NCBI RefSeq assembly: GCF_000003605.2
Contig: NW_003151758.1
Coordinates: 240,497 to 272,393, forward strand
Length of the DNA: 31,897 nucleotides
Source of the DNA: Saccoglossus kowalevskii
Taxonomy: Eukaryota; Hemichordata; Enteropneusta; Harrimaniidae
Direction: 5' to 3'
Part shown: positions 25,901 to 31,522 of the stretch, piece after piece
Position numbering within the stretch: position 1 is the first letter of the stretch
Layout of the letters: every line of letters starts with the position of its first letter
Position numbers and translations under genes: made by a program
Notes under the pieces: generated by a model
Databases searched by the model: none
Told to the model about the DNA's origin: nothing
The model's input: only the letters and a program-made list of their open reading frames with translations

Positions 25901-28900
25901 GAATCAACTTGATTTTGGGGAAATCTATTTTGACTCAGGATCCCTGCAAATACATTTTTGTTAGTGGGCAGACCTGTGATTTGACAAAAGAGCAATTGAA
26001 TGTTAATTTATGTTTCTGCTGAGGTTCCTAGACTTGTATATTTAATTGGTTAAAGGATGGTATTCGCTGTGCTATGTCATGTTCAATATACGTTCCAAGT
26101 GCGAGCTCCTTAAAGACACCCCACCCCGCTGTTTATGACATGGTACTGGGGGCGGGGTGGGGGGGCAAGGGTTATTTTCGTCCAACGTAATTGCAATATT
26201 TTTTTGTTCGTAAACGTAAATTGAAAAAATAAATTCCATAATTCTGTAATCACAAACTAGACGTACAACGTAATCAATCAAATATTTTTTTCGTTTGCTG
26301 TAAAAATGTGTCATTTTTCTCGGTACGTACAAAAATTTACATCCAAATAAAAAAAGTTGTAAAGAATAATCCAGGGAAATTACTTTTTCGAAACTGTAAA
26401 ACGACTAGATGACACAATTCACTGCAAAATTCAATTTTCACTAAACTGTTAAAAACGTCTTTTTTCCCTGTAAATTGTAAATAGCCCTTTTTATTTCCCG
26501 TAAATATGTACCAGCTACCCCCCTTGCCCCCCCCCCCTCATGGTAGGGTAGGAGTGATGTATTTGACAAACTCTTCTATATAGATCCTATTGTGACATAT
26601 GCAATGTGTATAGAACACAATGTTTGTTTACATACATTGCATATAAAATACAAAATGTGAACATGTGCTGAGCAAAAAAAACACTTCCCTATGATATATC
26701 TCTTTATTTCTATGAAATCATGACATTTTATGATGATTTAGTTAAAGGACGGTAGTTGTCACGCAGCTATTGTTCGAATTTCATGTAAACAAATATACTT
26801 TACACATGTTGTATACATCGCTATGGGTTCGATATCAGACTGTATGCGGCATGACAGCCATCGCTCTTTTTCATATTTTTGAATGCATGTGATACTGAAT
26901 CAAAAATAAGTTTGTGGAGCTTCATATACATAGCTAAAATGTTATGATGTACCAGTCACATATAAACATTAGAAGATATATATTTTTTAATTATAATGTA
27001 TACATGCAATTACATTAAATACAGACAAGGGTTTATAAGATAAGGGCTTGCAACTTACGTGATGAAGATCATATATTGAAGTCACATGTCGTACATCGTG
27101 AGACATTAACAGTACATTTCTAGAAACACTGTGCCAATTATGCAACCAACTTTCTCAACCAAATTTTTCTGCACATTTTTTTATATTCTTCAATAATTCT
27201 GAAAATGAACCCTAATTTTGGAGCCAACAGACAAAATTTGAATAAATTTTCATTTTTTTACTTTAAAAATTTGGCTATTTTTGTTCTAATTTTCTGAAAG
27301 AAAAGTAAAGACTATAAAAGGGACTATTTTGTGAATTTGTGATGAAAAACTGAAACTGGTGGTAAAAAGATTATATATTAAGTTTCATTGAGGCCTTTTC
27401 ACTAATGAAGGTCAGATTTGTAAAAAGAAAAAATTCGCACAGAGAACGTTCGGTCCAAAAATTTCTACAGGGACAATTTAACACTGAAAACAAAAAGCTA
27501 ACAAATTTATTTATACAACCTCAACCTTCGTACAAAAAAATCTAAATCAAAACTAATTAAATGAAAAAGACAAATTACATTTCCCCTTCCAAGGTCAACA
27601 ATAGCTTCAAGATCAATAATATACTTTTATCACATTAAAGAAGTTGAACTGTAAAAAGTAAATGAAGCTGTATTGTTACTCTAGCGTGACATGATTGATG
27701 GTAATAATACTAAATAATAGAGCTTATTTAATCGATAGTATATGAAGTGAAACCTTAATTCAGGCATGTTATAATAAACACTGAAAAATTTCAAAGTGTC
27801 TAAAATGACCCCACTTGTGGCATTTTCTGCGAGATCAATCCGTACTGATTATTCACACAATACACATAATTTTATTAACCCTTCAGCACCAAATTTTGTT
27901 TCCTTTCAAGTTTGGGTCAATTTATTTTTATATTTTCTGTCATTTTCATCACTGAATTCAATCTTAATTCTGGACCAAACAGACAGAATGTGACATTGGT
28001 TCTAGTTTTTGAAAAAAACAAATTGAAATTTTCGGAACTATGAATGTAAAACTTGCCCTGACTTTATGCAATCTTATGGAATTAAAGCATCTACTTTGGG
28101 GTAGTTTTATTTAATATTGTTTTTAACTGAATAAATCTTCTCATACTGTAGAAATTTAATAAGCATACTAGAAATGATAATAATTATTACTATATTTATC
28201 ATCAGTGACTATAGTGCTGTACACCATACACCATAACATACATACATGTAGGAAGACCAGTGTGTTTCCCCTTTGAGCACTGTGATTGTTCTCGACAAAA
28301 TTGGCTTGCAATATTTCACCTATTTTTATGTATTTTTCAATATTTTTTTTTTATAATTGGCAAATGGGCATAATTGTCTTACAAGTCTTAAAAATAAAAT
28401 TATGTGAATAGTGACAAAAGTTAATAATTTTGGAACAATTTTAATAATATCTATAGCTTGGACCTTGTTAAAAAACATTGGACACTAAGAAATGCCCGAT
28501 ACTTGGTATTTAGGGGTCTAGTTTTAGGCATAAATTGATTAGAAATCAGTTTTCAGTTTTTGACTAGCAAAAAAAAGAAGAAATAGTGAATATGTAACAC
28601 TGTTTCCCAAAATAGTGTGCGCACAGTTTTTTTTTTTTTATTTATTTTTATTGCTTTATTTTTTTCTTTAGTTTTTCTAAAATTCTGACTGAAAAACTAT
28701 GTGGGTAAACCTAAGAAATACAGCACAAACAATTTTAACCATGCTTTTTCTCTGGGTATTATAGACACGAATTTCCATGTTATAACTGTAGACCCAATAA
28801 TATAATATTATATGGTTTATTATTACTATTTTCCCAGAATGAATGAAAGAAAAATAGACAACCTAAATAAAAAAAGAAACAATATTTTTTTCACAAATAA

Positions 28901-29760
28901 CAAGATAATAATTGTAGCCATAAATACTAAAAACATTATTAAATGATTAATTGATTGTATAATTTGTGTTCATTGAAATTTACCTGTTTTTTGGAACTGA
29001 AGAAGCAAATTATGTTAAACGACTGAGAATAACCATTGTTTACTATTGAAATATAAAATATTTATTTTGGTTGCATTTTTTTTACAAGGTGTGAACAATG
29101 CATATAATGAGATAGAAAAATTACTTTAAATAATATTAAAAATAATTATTTTGGGGACAGAGGGGTTGTGTCTGACCCCAAATTACATTATAAATAATTT
29201 TTTTTTTTTAAATAATCGTCAGTTCGTTTCGAACTTATCTTAAACTGGAACAAGCAACGCCAATGGTGTTACCCCAAAAGGATTTGAGAAATGTTTGCGA
29301 GGAGATATAAACGCGATCTGTATCCGATCCCCCTAATTACTTGTTCCCCGCTGATATTAAAGGTCCCCTAACCACTGACTCGGTTGTATTTACACATGTA
29401 GCCAAGATACTAAGGCGGTCGTGGGTGGGCCGCTGCTGTTTTGGCTGATCGAAATCACTGTTACATTGCAGTCGTGACTCGATTAAGGCCACAGAGATCC
29501 AAGTACATACTACATAGAAAGATTACTTCTACCGGCAATTACAAAAAAATTATACTGTATTTACACTTACCAAATCATCCACGGTCACGTTGGGAGGTTC
29601 TGTAAGAGAGAGAATGGCGACATAAGTCAGTCGAATTTGCGATATTGCGATATTAAAACACGGAAATAAAACAAATTAATATTATAAAAATTAAAACTTG
29701 TCAAAATTCAACTAAACTAAGCTATCAAAACTTACCGACGGAAAGTCTCTTCCCCGGCAT
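821..29760 (-). CDS. RGS22: RGS22-like gene, 5' portion (six coding exons, partial)
   Basis: The gene spans this interval on the minus strand; coding exons are 29760-29736, 29599-29571, 4926-4864, 4440-4201, 2915-2801 and 1994-821. RGS proteins bind activated G-alpha subunits and speed GTP hydrolysis; human RGS22 is a large multi-RGS protein, mainly of testis, reported to bind G-alpha 12, 13 and 11. Identification rests on similarity along the whole reading: the start MPGKRLSV-EPP, then LATDD-FVEYFNYFLALPTF, GIQWIK-ERLPAFL, EYRLAKLVSQ, IIMKEMFVCMG, EW-TMAKNARRT, and the RGS-domain opening FRKFLDGTSGEKNWNFWLD. All introns are GT-AG and phases match between neighbouring exons. About 550 residues are covered, against roughly 1260 in human; the rest lies left of position 1. 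As sequenced there is one extra base in exon 5 and one missing base in exon 6, so the conceptual frame is broken twice. I favour draft-sequence error over a true pseudogene, because both sites are homopolymer runs and the rest reads cleanly. Confidence 0.9.
1995..2800 (-). other. RGS22 intron 5
   Basis: A GT-AG intron of 806 bases between exons 5 and 6. It holds a dispersed repeat at 2341-2545. Near the acceptor a long pyrimidine tract precedes CTACCAAG. A TATGTAAACAAACA block near 2070 resembles the core of the TTAAAG MITE family. No other coding signal is seen. Confidence 0.85.
2341..2545. repeat. Dispersed repeat, copy 1 (CAGACAAAATTTGAATAAAT family)
   Basis: It shares an extended match in the same orientation with 27171-27371. 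Common blocks are CTAATTTTG-AGC, CAGACAAAATTTGAATAAAT, AAAATTTGGCT, GGGACTATTTT and TTTGTGATGAAAA. No terminal repeats or ORF could be defined. Confidence 0.75.
2801..2915 (-). CDS. RGS22: RGS22 exon 5 (residues 120-157) with apparent +1 frameshift
   Basis: The acceptor AG is at 2917-2916 and the donor GTAAGTT starts at 2800. The first part reads CLNKEQGIQWIKMERLPAFL, close to human CLSREEGIKWIKKERLPAFL. In that frame the next codons are Ala, Lys and a stop (TGA). The downstream part, SETYLEYRLAKLVSQAE, is read one base over and matches human SDCYFEYRLAKLVSQ. Homology and phases predict 114 bases; 115 are present. The extra base is most simply one A of the AAA run (ttt at 2851-2853 on the plus strand). 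Either this is a sequencing or assembly insertion or the allele is broken. Confidence 0.9.
2916..4200 (-). other. RGS22 intron 4
   Basis: A GT-AG intron of 1285 bases. It is AT-rich with short A/T homopolymers and no coding exon I can support. A CTCF-like match, ACACTAGAGGGCAG, lies at 4040-4053. Confidence 0.85.
4040..4053 (+). promoter_or_regulatory. CTCF-like motif
   Basis: ACACTAGAGGGCAG fits the CTCF core consensus CCASYAGRKGGCRS except at the first base. It lies in RGS22 intron 4. One motif hit in AT-rich DNA is weak evidence, and binding is not shown by sequence. Confidence 0.3.
4201..4440 (-). CDS. RGS22: RGS22 exon 4 (residues 40-119)
   Basis: A 240-base, 80-codon open exon. The acceptor TTCTTTCAG ends at 4441 and the donor GTAAGTT begins at 4200. 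It starts TFPEPLFFNKERGGFEVV, continuing the N-terminal RGS-like module (human TFSEAIRFNADYGVFEV), then a basic helix-like stretch (KKEITNKIRTLVQQSKK) and PIYRAA, aligning with human NPIYDVV. The last third is less conserved. Phase is 0 at both ends, and the intron to exon 3 is 423 bases. Confidence 0.93.
4864..4926 (-). CDS. RGS22: RGS22 exon 3 (residues 19-39)
   Basis: A 63-base, 21-codon exon. The acceptor AG is at 4928-4927, preceded by TTTTAATTTC, and the donor GTAAGT is at 4863-4858. It encodes EDFLATDDLFVEYFNYFLAL plus P, matching the human segment with LATDDFLVDYFNEFLSLP. This opens the N-terminal RGS-like module found in RGS22 and RGSL1 relatives. Both ends are phase 0. Confidence 0.93.
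5880..5950 (+). repeat. Relic of the TTAAAG/TGTTTAC MITE family
   Basis: The block TATGGGACCCATGCC followed by CAATGCGGTCGCAACAACCACTGCC aligns with the reverse complement of 8696-8817, which carries ATGGGACCCAT and GCATTGCAGCGACAGTAACC. Only one end of the element is recognisable. Confidence 0.5.
5980..6082. repeat. Paired poly-G tracts
   Basis: Two runs of about 12 G lie some 90 bases apart (within 5980-5997 and at 6071-6082) on the plus strand in otherwise AT-rich DNA. They could form G-quadruplexes and are also error-prone for sequencing. No gene association is visible. Confidence 0.6.
7001..7358. mobile_element. MITE-like element with 18-bp terminal inverted repeats
   Basis: The left end ATGCTTAACATAAGAAGG (7001-7018) is repeated exactly in inverse orientation at 7341-7358, and similarity extends a few bases inward. 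The interior of about 320 bases has no ORF of note and carries ATATACCGGTA and GGCGCCATTTTG blocks. No target-site duplication could be settled. It is a non-autonomous DNA transposon by structure; the superfamily is unknown. Confidence 0.7.
7617..7760 (+). mobile_element. MITE, TTAAAG/TGTTTAC family (with 9003-9130)
   Basis: It begins TTAAAGTGGGAAGGTTGTCACC followed by GCGCATGC. The interior has CTCATGGGTAGATGCTTGTTTG and TAAACAATG, then CTATGGCCATCTGACGC. Most of it matches the reverse complement of 9003-9130. No coding capacity. Confidence 0.65.
8696..8817 (-). mobile_element. MITE relic, TTAAAG/TGTTTAC family
   Basis: It begins TTAAAGGTTACTGTCGCTGC and contains ATATGGGTCCCATGCCACGTA and TTTTTGTTTACATGCAATG. 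It aligns in reverse with 13083-13216 and 26742-26870 around the TGTAAACA core. A short open frame runs across it but looks incidental. Confidence 0.55.
9003..9130 (-). mobile_element. MITE, TTAAAG/TGTTTAC family, inverted copy
   Basis: It begins TTAAAGCTGGGGGAGCCGTCACC, then GCGTCAGATGGCCATAG, a perfect palindrome CTTGTTTACAAACAAG, CTACCCATGAG and GTGTGTTGTTAT. These blocks appear in the opposite orientation in 7617-7760. The right terminal repeat appears truncated. Confidence 0.65.
9131..10791 (-). other. Intron 2 segment, no gene seen
   Basis: AT-rich sequence with scattered short palindromes and no supported exon, RNA gene or complete repeat element. Confidence 0.65.
10792..11050. mobile_element. 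MITE, TACTGTAAAATACTTTATTTT family, copy 1
   Basis: Terminal inverted repeats: TACTGTAAAATACTTTATTT at the left, and the reverse complement of GAAAATAAAGTATTTTACAATA at the right. The left half contains a direct duplication of about 48 bases around AATTAATTTT-GCTGAACAGAC. The interior includes GAATGTAAAATATAGGAAAA and TCGCTGGATTTTATTTTCAC. Collinear with 22670-22880. No coding capacity. Confidence 0.85.
11051..12829 (-). other. Intron 2 segment, no gene seen
   Basis: AT-rich. It contains a G-rich stretch at 12444-12471 (GGGGG, GGG, GGGG, GGG) that could fold as a quadruplex and a short GATA-type microsatellite at 12612-12647. Open stretches near 11218-11549 and 11737-12007 have no recognisable protein features. 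Confidence 0.65.
12830..12925 (-). repeat. Relic of the TTAAAG/TGTTTAC MITE family
   Basis: Contains ATATGGGTCCCATGCAACATA and AGTTTACATGAAAT followed by TGCTGTTTGATAACTGCGATGA, in the same order as 8696-8817. The ends are not clear. Confidence 0.5.
13083..13216 (+). mobile_element. MITE, TTAAAG/TGTTTAC family, best-preserved copy
   Basis: 134 bases with imperfect terminal inverted repeats: left TTAAAGGGTGGTGGTCGTAG, right (reverse complement) TTAAACAGCGGTAGTCATCA. The core TTTCATGTAAACAAACAT is followed by ACACAATGTGTACGTCGCTA. The sequence GTCCCATACCG corresponds to the GGGTCCCAT block of other copies. No ORF. Confidence 0.75.
13217..14641 (-). other. Intron 2 segment, no gene seen
   Basis: AT-rich with TA-dinucleotide-rich stretches (about 13820-13860 and 13905-13915) and A/T homopolymers. 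An X-box-like palindrome, GTTGCCATGGTAAT, lies at 13576-13589. No exon supported. Confidence 0.65.
14642..14739. mobile_element. MITE, TACTGTAAAATACTTTATTTT family, copy 2 (cut by assembly gap)
   Basis: The left terminal repeat TACTGTAAAATAATTTATTT and the following GCTGAAAAGACTTTTTGGATG match copies 1 and 3. The sequence then runs into N at 14740. The right half is not seen after the gap. Confidence 0.75.
14740..15124. other. Assembly gap (385 N)
   Basis: A run of N. It starts inside a MITE copy, so the missing bases probably contain the rest of that repeat. Nothing can be said about its coding content. Confidence 0.99.
15326..15482 (+). repeat. Dispersed element, TGACACATTTTTACAGC family, copy 1 (right part)
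   Basis: It runs from TGACACATTTTTACAGC through AATATTTGATTGATTACGTG and CAATTACGTTGAATGAAAAT to AACCCTTAGTCCCCCCC. The reverse complement of 26166-26340 has the same blocks in the same order. The left half is missing or lies in the gap. Confidence 0.8.
15501..15570 (+). repeat. tRNA-like relic, possible SINE head
   Basis: GTGACTATACAGTGGTTAGT resembles a degenerate A box and D arm. GTGTTCAATTCCTGAATCC, about 40 bases further on, resembles a B box with the T loop. Spacing fits a tRNA-derived RNA polymerase III promoter. A clean acceptor stem is not obvious, so this is more likely a SINE or tRNA pseudogene than a working tRNA. Confidence 0.4.
15571..17045 (-). other. Intron 2 segment, no gene seen
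   Basis: AT-rich. Overlapping open stretches at 15504-16020 have no recognisable domain and no splice context I can defend. An X-box-like perfect palindrome, GTAACCATGGTTAC-type (GTAACCATGGTAAC), lies at 16378-16391. Confidence 0.6.
17046..17411 (+). repeat. Dispersed element, same family, copy 2 (longer)
   Basis: It starts GGGGGGATAGCTGGTACAG with TTACGGGAAATAAAAA and ends with AATTGATTACAGC, GAAAATACCCTTT. The start matches the reverse complement of 26480-26523 (AAGGGGGGTAGCTGGTACAT). The end is more diverged from copy 1. G-rich left and C-rich right ends suggest a defined element of about 360 bases. Confidence 0.65.
17412..18225 (-). other. Intron 2 segment, no gene seen
   Basis: AT-rich sequence. 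A 71-codon open stretch at 17620-17835 has no recognisable features. Nothing else to report. Confidence 0.6.
18226..18390. repeat. AT-rich minisatellite with repeated ATGCAAAT octamers
   Basis: The region is built from units such as ATATGCAAATATATAATA and ATGCAAATTTATAT, spaced about 12 to 31 bases apart. The exact octamer ATGCAAAT occurs at least seven times between 18230 and 18385, plus one ATGCAAAC variant. It is a POU/Oct-type recognition sequence. Confidence 0.85.
18391..19254 (-). other. Intron 2 segment, no gene seen
   Basis: AT-rich. Two TAGAGGGC blocks at about 18801 and 18821 are part of a short duplicated sequence. No exon or RNA gene supported. Confidence 0.6.
19255..19420. repeat. 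Dispersed repeat, CCTTTGAGCGCC/ACCAAACAGACA family, copy 1
   Basis: Shared order of blocks with 22316-22500 and 27874-28050: a TTTGAGCGCCAA-type start, ATATTTTCTGTAATTTTCA, ACCAAACAGACAAAATGT, then GATCAAAAAAATTGAAATTT. Conservation is moderate and the ends are uncertain. Confidence 0.55.
19838..19953. mobile_element. Foldback element with ~45-bp inverted arms
   Basis: The 116-base segment starts GGTTATTACGAGGATACCTC and ends with the inverse of GGTTATTACGAGAATACCTC. The arms continue through TATGCAC and AGACAGTAC, with about six mismatches over roughly 43 bases and a loop of about 30 bases. The flanks are CTATTA on the left and TTATTA on the right, possibly a short target duplication. No coding capacity. 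It could be a foldback MITE; if transcribed it would form a long hairpin RNA. Confidence 0.85.
19954..22315 (-). other. Intron 2 segment, no gene seen
   Basis: AT-rich. Open stretches at 19923-20198, 20962-21237, 21590-21826 and 21856-22279 have no recognised motifs and no convincing splice structure. A palindrome GTTTCCATGGAAAC lies at 22155-22168. Confidence 0.6.
22316..22500. repeat. Dispersed repeat, same family, diverged copy 2
   Basis: Contains GCATATTTTCTGTAACTTTT, GACCAAATAGATGTAAC and TTTTGATCAAAATTATTGAA in the same order as 19255-19420. Confidence 0.5.
22670..22880. mobile_element. MITE, TACTGTAAAATACTTTATTTT family, copy 3
   Basis: The left end TACTGTAAAATACTTTATTT pairs with the right end, whose reverse complement is TACTGTGGAATACTTTATTT. 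The interior is collinear with 10792-11050 but lacks the 48-base internal duplication, giving 211 bases rather than 259. Confidence 0.85.
22881..24278 (-). other. Intron 2 segment, no gene seen
   Basis: AT-rich. A relic of the TTAAAG MITE family is likely near 23215-23310 (CACATGGGACCCATGGGTAAC, GATGTTTACAC). An X-box-like site, GTTGCCATGGAAAC, lies at 24148-24161. Confidence 0.55.
24279..24560 (+). repeat. CpG-rich segment headed by a TTAAAG-type MITE end
   Basis: It begins TTAAAGGGCGGCAGTAGTCA then CGCATGCGTGAGATATATGG, resembling the left ends of 7617-7760 and 13083-13216. It continues into unusually CpG-containing DNA (CACATGCGCAACGCGACGAT near 24526). A strong-context ATG at 24342 opens 16 codons (MATLTVAQINEYYRGN) before a stop, with a possible donor GTAACT at 24385. 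Whether this is a cryptic promoter and first exon or only transposon sequence cannot be told. Confidence 0.4.
24668..24681. promoter_or_regulatory. X-box-like (RFX) palindrome
   Basis: GTTACCATGGCAAC fits the RFX X-box pattern, GTNRCC plus spacer plus RGYAAC. Similar sites at 13576, 16378, 22155 and 24148 share the CCATGG centre. Function is inferred only from the motif. Confidence 0.35.
24819..25189. mobile_element. CpG-rich MITE with ~30-bp terminal inverted repeats
   Basis: The left end CAATAGGGGATTTTCCGTAC and the right end, in reverse complement CAATAGACCATTTTCCGTTC, continue inward as GCGAGA. A TA dinucleotide lies 1 to 3 bases outside each end (24816-24817 and 25193-25194), possibly a TA target duplication. 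The interior has far more CpG than the flanks (ACGCGCGTCGAACGTC, CGCGATATTTGACGCC). A 61-codon open stretch inside has no recognised domain. Confidence 0.75.
25190..26117 (-). other. Intron 2 segment, no gene seen
   Basis: AT-rich with small palindromes (AGGTGATCACCT near 25401). No coding or RNA feature supported. Confidence 0.6.
26118..26166. repeat. G/C-rich hairpin next to element copy 3
   Basis: The left arm CCCCACCCCGC (within 26118-26129) pairs with GCGGGGTGGGG (26152-26162) around a loop of about 22 bases. The right arm, GGGGGCGGGGTGGGGGGG, could also form a quadruplex. It abuts the end of the repeat at 26166-26523. Confidence 0.65.
26166..26523 (-). repeat. Dispersed element, same family, copy 3 (inverted)
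   Basis: In reverse complement it runs from GGGTAGCTGGTACATATTTA to GAAAATAACCCTTGCCCC, covering the full length of the element. It matches copy 2 at its left end and copy 1 over its right half. No coding capacity is evident. Confidence 0.75.
26742..26870 (+). mobile_element. MITE, TTAAAG/TGTTTAC family copy
   Basis: It begins TTAAAGGACGGTAGTTGTCA with CGCAGC, then TTTCATGTAAACAAATATAC and GTTGTATACATCGCTATGGG. It ends in a block whose reverse complement contains GATGGCTGTCATGCCGC, pairing with the left end. Collinear with 13083-13216. Confidence 0.7.
27171..27371. repeat. Dispersed repeat, copy 2 (CAGACAAAATTTGAATAAAT family)
   Basis: Second copy of the unit at 2341-2545, in the same orientation and collinear over about 200 bases with small indels. 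It lies in intron 2, while the partner is in intron 5. Confidence 0.75.
27874..28050. repeat. Dispersed repeat, same family, copy 3
   Basis: Contains AACCCTTCAGCACCAAATTT, TATTTTCTGTCATTTTCATC, GGACCAAACAGACAGAATGT and AACAAATTGAAATTTTC, in the same order as at 19255-19420. Confidence 0.55.
28051..29570 (-). other. Intron 2 right end, no gene seen
   Basis: AT-rich up to about 29200, with long T runs near 28629 and 29198 and a small inverted repeat around TTTGGGGACAGA and TCTGACCCCAAA (about 29151-29187). From about 29220 to the exon 2 donor the GC and CpG content rises. No extra exon could be supported. Confidence 0.6.
29571..29599 (-). CDS. RGS22: RGS22 exon 2 (residues 9-18)
   Basis: A 29-base exon with acceptor CTCTCTTACAG just upstream (AG at 29601-29600) and donor GTAAGTG at 29570. 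Joined to exon 1 it gives the codons for EPPNVTVDDL, which parallels the human EPPTITEEEF stretch. It ends in phase 0, as exon 3 requires. It is far too short to be found by ORF length; the call rests on splice sites plus homology. The next coding exon lies about 24.6 kb away. Confidence 0.82.
29736..29760 (-). CDS. RGS22: RGS22 exon 1 (start codon, residues 1-8)
   Basis: The minus strand reads ATG then PGKRLSV and the first base of a Glu codon, followed directly by a consensus donor GTAAGT (29735-29730). The human protein begins MPEKRLTAEPP, so this short exon aligns from the first methionine. The context before ATG (CGCCAAAATGC, A at -3) suits initiation. The exon ends in phase 1 and joins exon 2 across a 136-base intron. 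The start was chosen from homology and from the donor placed immediately downstream. Confidence 0.85.
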
Positions 29761-30250
29761 TTTGGCGATGATGTCACGGACCAGAACAGGAAAATAACGG
29801 GAAACAACACCAAGCACGTTTTGGAGTTCAACACTTGTTGACTTCGGTCAGCTTGTCCCAAATCACCGTGGCAATCCCCGGTATTATACCACGTACTCCA
29901 TGCCACCTGTGGGGCTTGGAAACAGCTATAGTTTATCAATCCACGGAGTTAAAAATATAGGCATACTGTCCAGCGACACGGTCAGAAATTTTCGGTATTC
30001 CGGGTGCCCTCTCAGAGTTCTTGTTGTTGCCCCGTGTCTCTCAGCTAAGTTGCTGATTTCCATATCAATACGTCAGGCATGGGACAGTAACTGAGTGATT
30101 AATTATGCAGTCAAACACATTATTACTATGGTTACGCCCAGCTGACTGTTAGCCCATGACCTCGTTTAGACGTTGTCGCTATGAAAAACGTTATCTACCA
30201 CAAGATGGCGCTATACTGCATTCGATTGGTGTCTCGCGTACCATGCATCC
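29761..30250 (-). promoter_or_regulatory. Probable RGS22 5' UTR and promoter region
   Basis: This stretch lies directly upstream of the ATG and has visibly more CpG and GC than the AT-rich intron. A CRE-like site with one mismatch (TGATGTCA, 29769-29776) lies 9 bases before the start codon. A YY1-like AAGATGGCG element sits at about 30202. No TATA box or clear initiator could be assigned, so the transcription start is unknown. No convincing coding exon is visible on either strand here. Confidence 0.4.
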
Positions 30251-31522
30251 GATTTGTTTACTAACATGTTGTGTTGACTCATTCTCCTCCCCGGAGATCC
30301 TTGCGGCCAGGACATCGAAAGTATACGTAGAAATAGAACTCTTCCAGGGAGATTGGTGTTGATTGTGTTTGGAATCGTGAAAGAAATGAAAATCAAATCA
30401 AGTGTGTCCTTCGAATCAAGTGTCTAGTACGTCCATGGTCCTTGTCAATCAGCCCCCTTCCCCCCAAATATAACAAATACATATCCCTGACGTATTCGGT
30501 CATATACAATCGCATGGGCTATACGTATGTAAATATTTGGATCGAAATCAAAGAAAAGTGTGTGTATGTGTGTTTTTTTTTTTTTTTTTTCGTTTTGCAA
30601 AGTGAAAGCGTGGAAAATATAAGGAACGTTTTGAAGCAGTCCGTGGAACATCCAGGATCAACATCTCACATTCGTGTACAGAACTGAGCACCGTGACGTT
30701 AGTTGTTGGTTGTCAACTTGCTACAAGTTCGTTACACGGAGGGTTAATCGAAGTTGATCCATGTCAAACGAATCACTGACTCAGTGAGTGGTTGACCGTT
30801 AGACACTTTGGTAGAGAGGTAGAAATCTGCACAGAACATTTCATCCCACAAGAAGCAGAACAGAAAATAATAACTTTATTACACAACTGTACCGTCAGAG
30901 GGCGTTGTATGCTAAAATACACAAATTCTGAAAGGATAGAATGTTACATCACAAAACAACCCTTCCCCATACGCTCTATCGCCCTCTTTATTAAATTTAC
31001 TGTTTTATTGTGTTTTTCAGATACTACTTGCATGCTACAATTCATATGTTTTTAATAAATTGTGATATTTTGTTTGTTGTTAAAAGAACATTTATTTGAC
31101 ATTTTTTTTTTCAAAAGACACTCCTTTTCCTCATTAAACAAACACCAGTCAGGGGTAAAGCGATCATCGTTTTCAATATTATTTGTTTTACGTTTTTGAC
31201 AAAATCTATATTTGTCTTGTATTTTAGGGGTTTTCCTCTTTCCTAATTCAATTTCAGGTTGTGATCACTTAGACGAAACTTTGATAGCATTTTAGGCAAA
31301 TTATAATCACCTATTTCAGGCATGTATTTTTCAAATGTACAGTTTGTTTTAAATAATCTATATGTTCGCAATTTATTACCATTATTTAATATTTTAAGTC
31401 TACAGTTGTATTAAAAAACACTCACACGTAAATAAAACAAAATCATCTCCAAACGTTTTACTACTCCCTGCCCAGTCTGAGTTGTATATAGGAGGGCGCT
31501 GTTCCGGGTCTGCCACACTTAA
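30251..31522. other. Intergenic region upstream of RGS22, no gene seen
   Basis: Contains a GT run followed by an 18-base T run near 30560-30590. It also has a short inverted repeat around CAGAGGGCGTT (30896) and CGCTCTATCGCCCTCT (30971). Open stretches at 30442-31055 lack recognisable features. Confidence 0.55.

Noticed and set aside
29712-29939. 75-codon minus-strand open frame spanning the RGS22 start region
   Set aside because: It reads another register across exon 1 and the intron 1 donor; the homologous MPGKRLSV frame is the supported one.
30792-31055. 87-codon plus-strand open frame upstream of RGS22 as a divergent gene
   Set aside because: No protein features or splice structure; includes a short inverted repeat; could not be supported.
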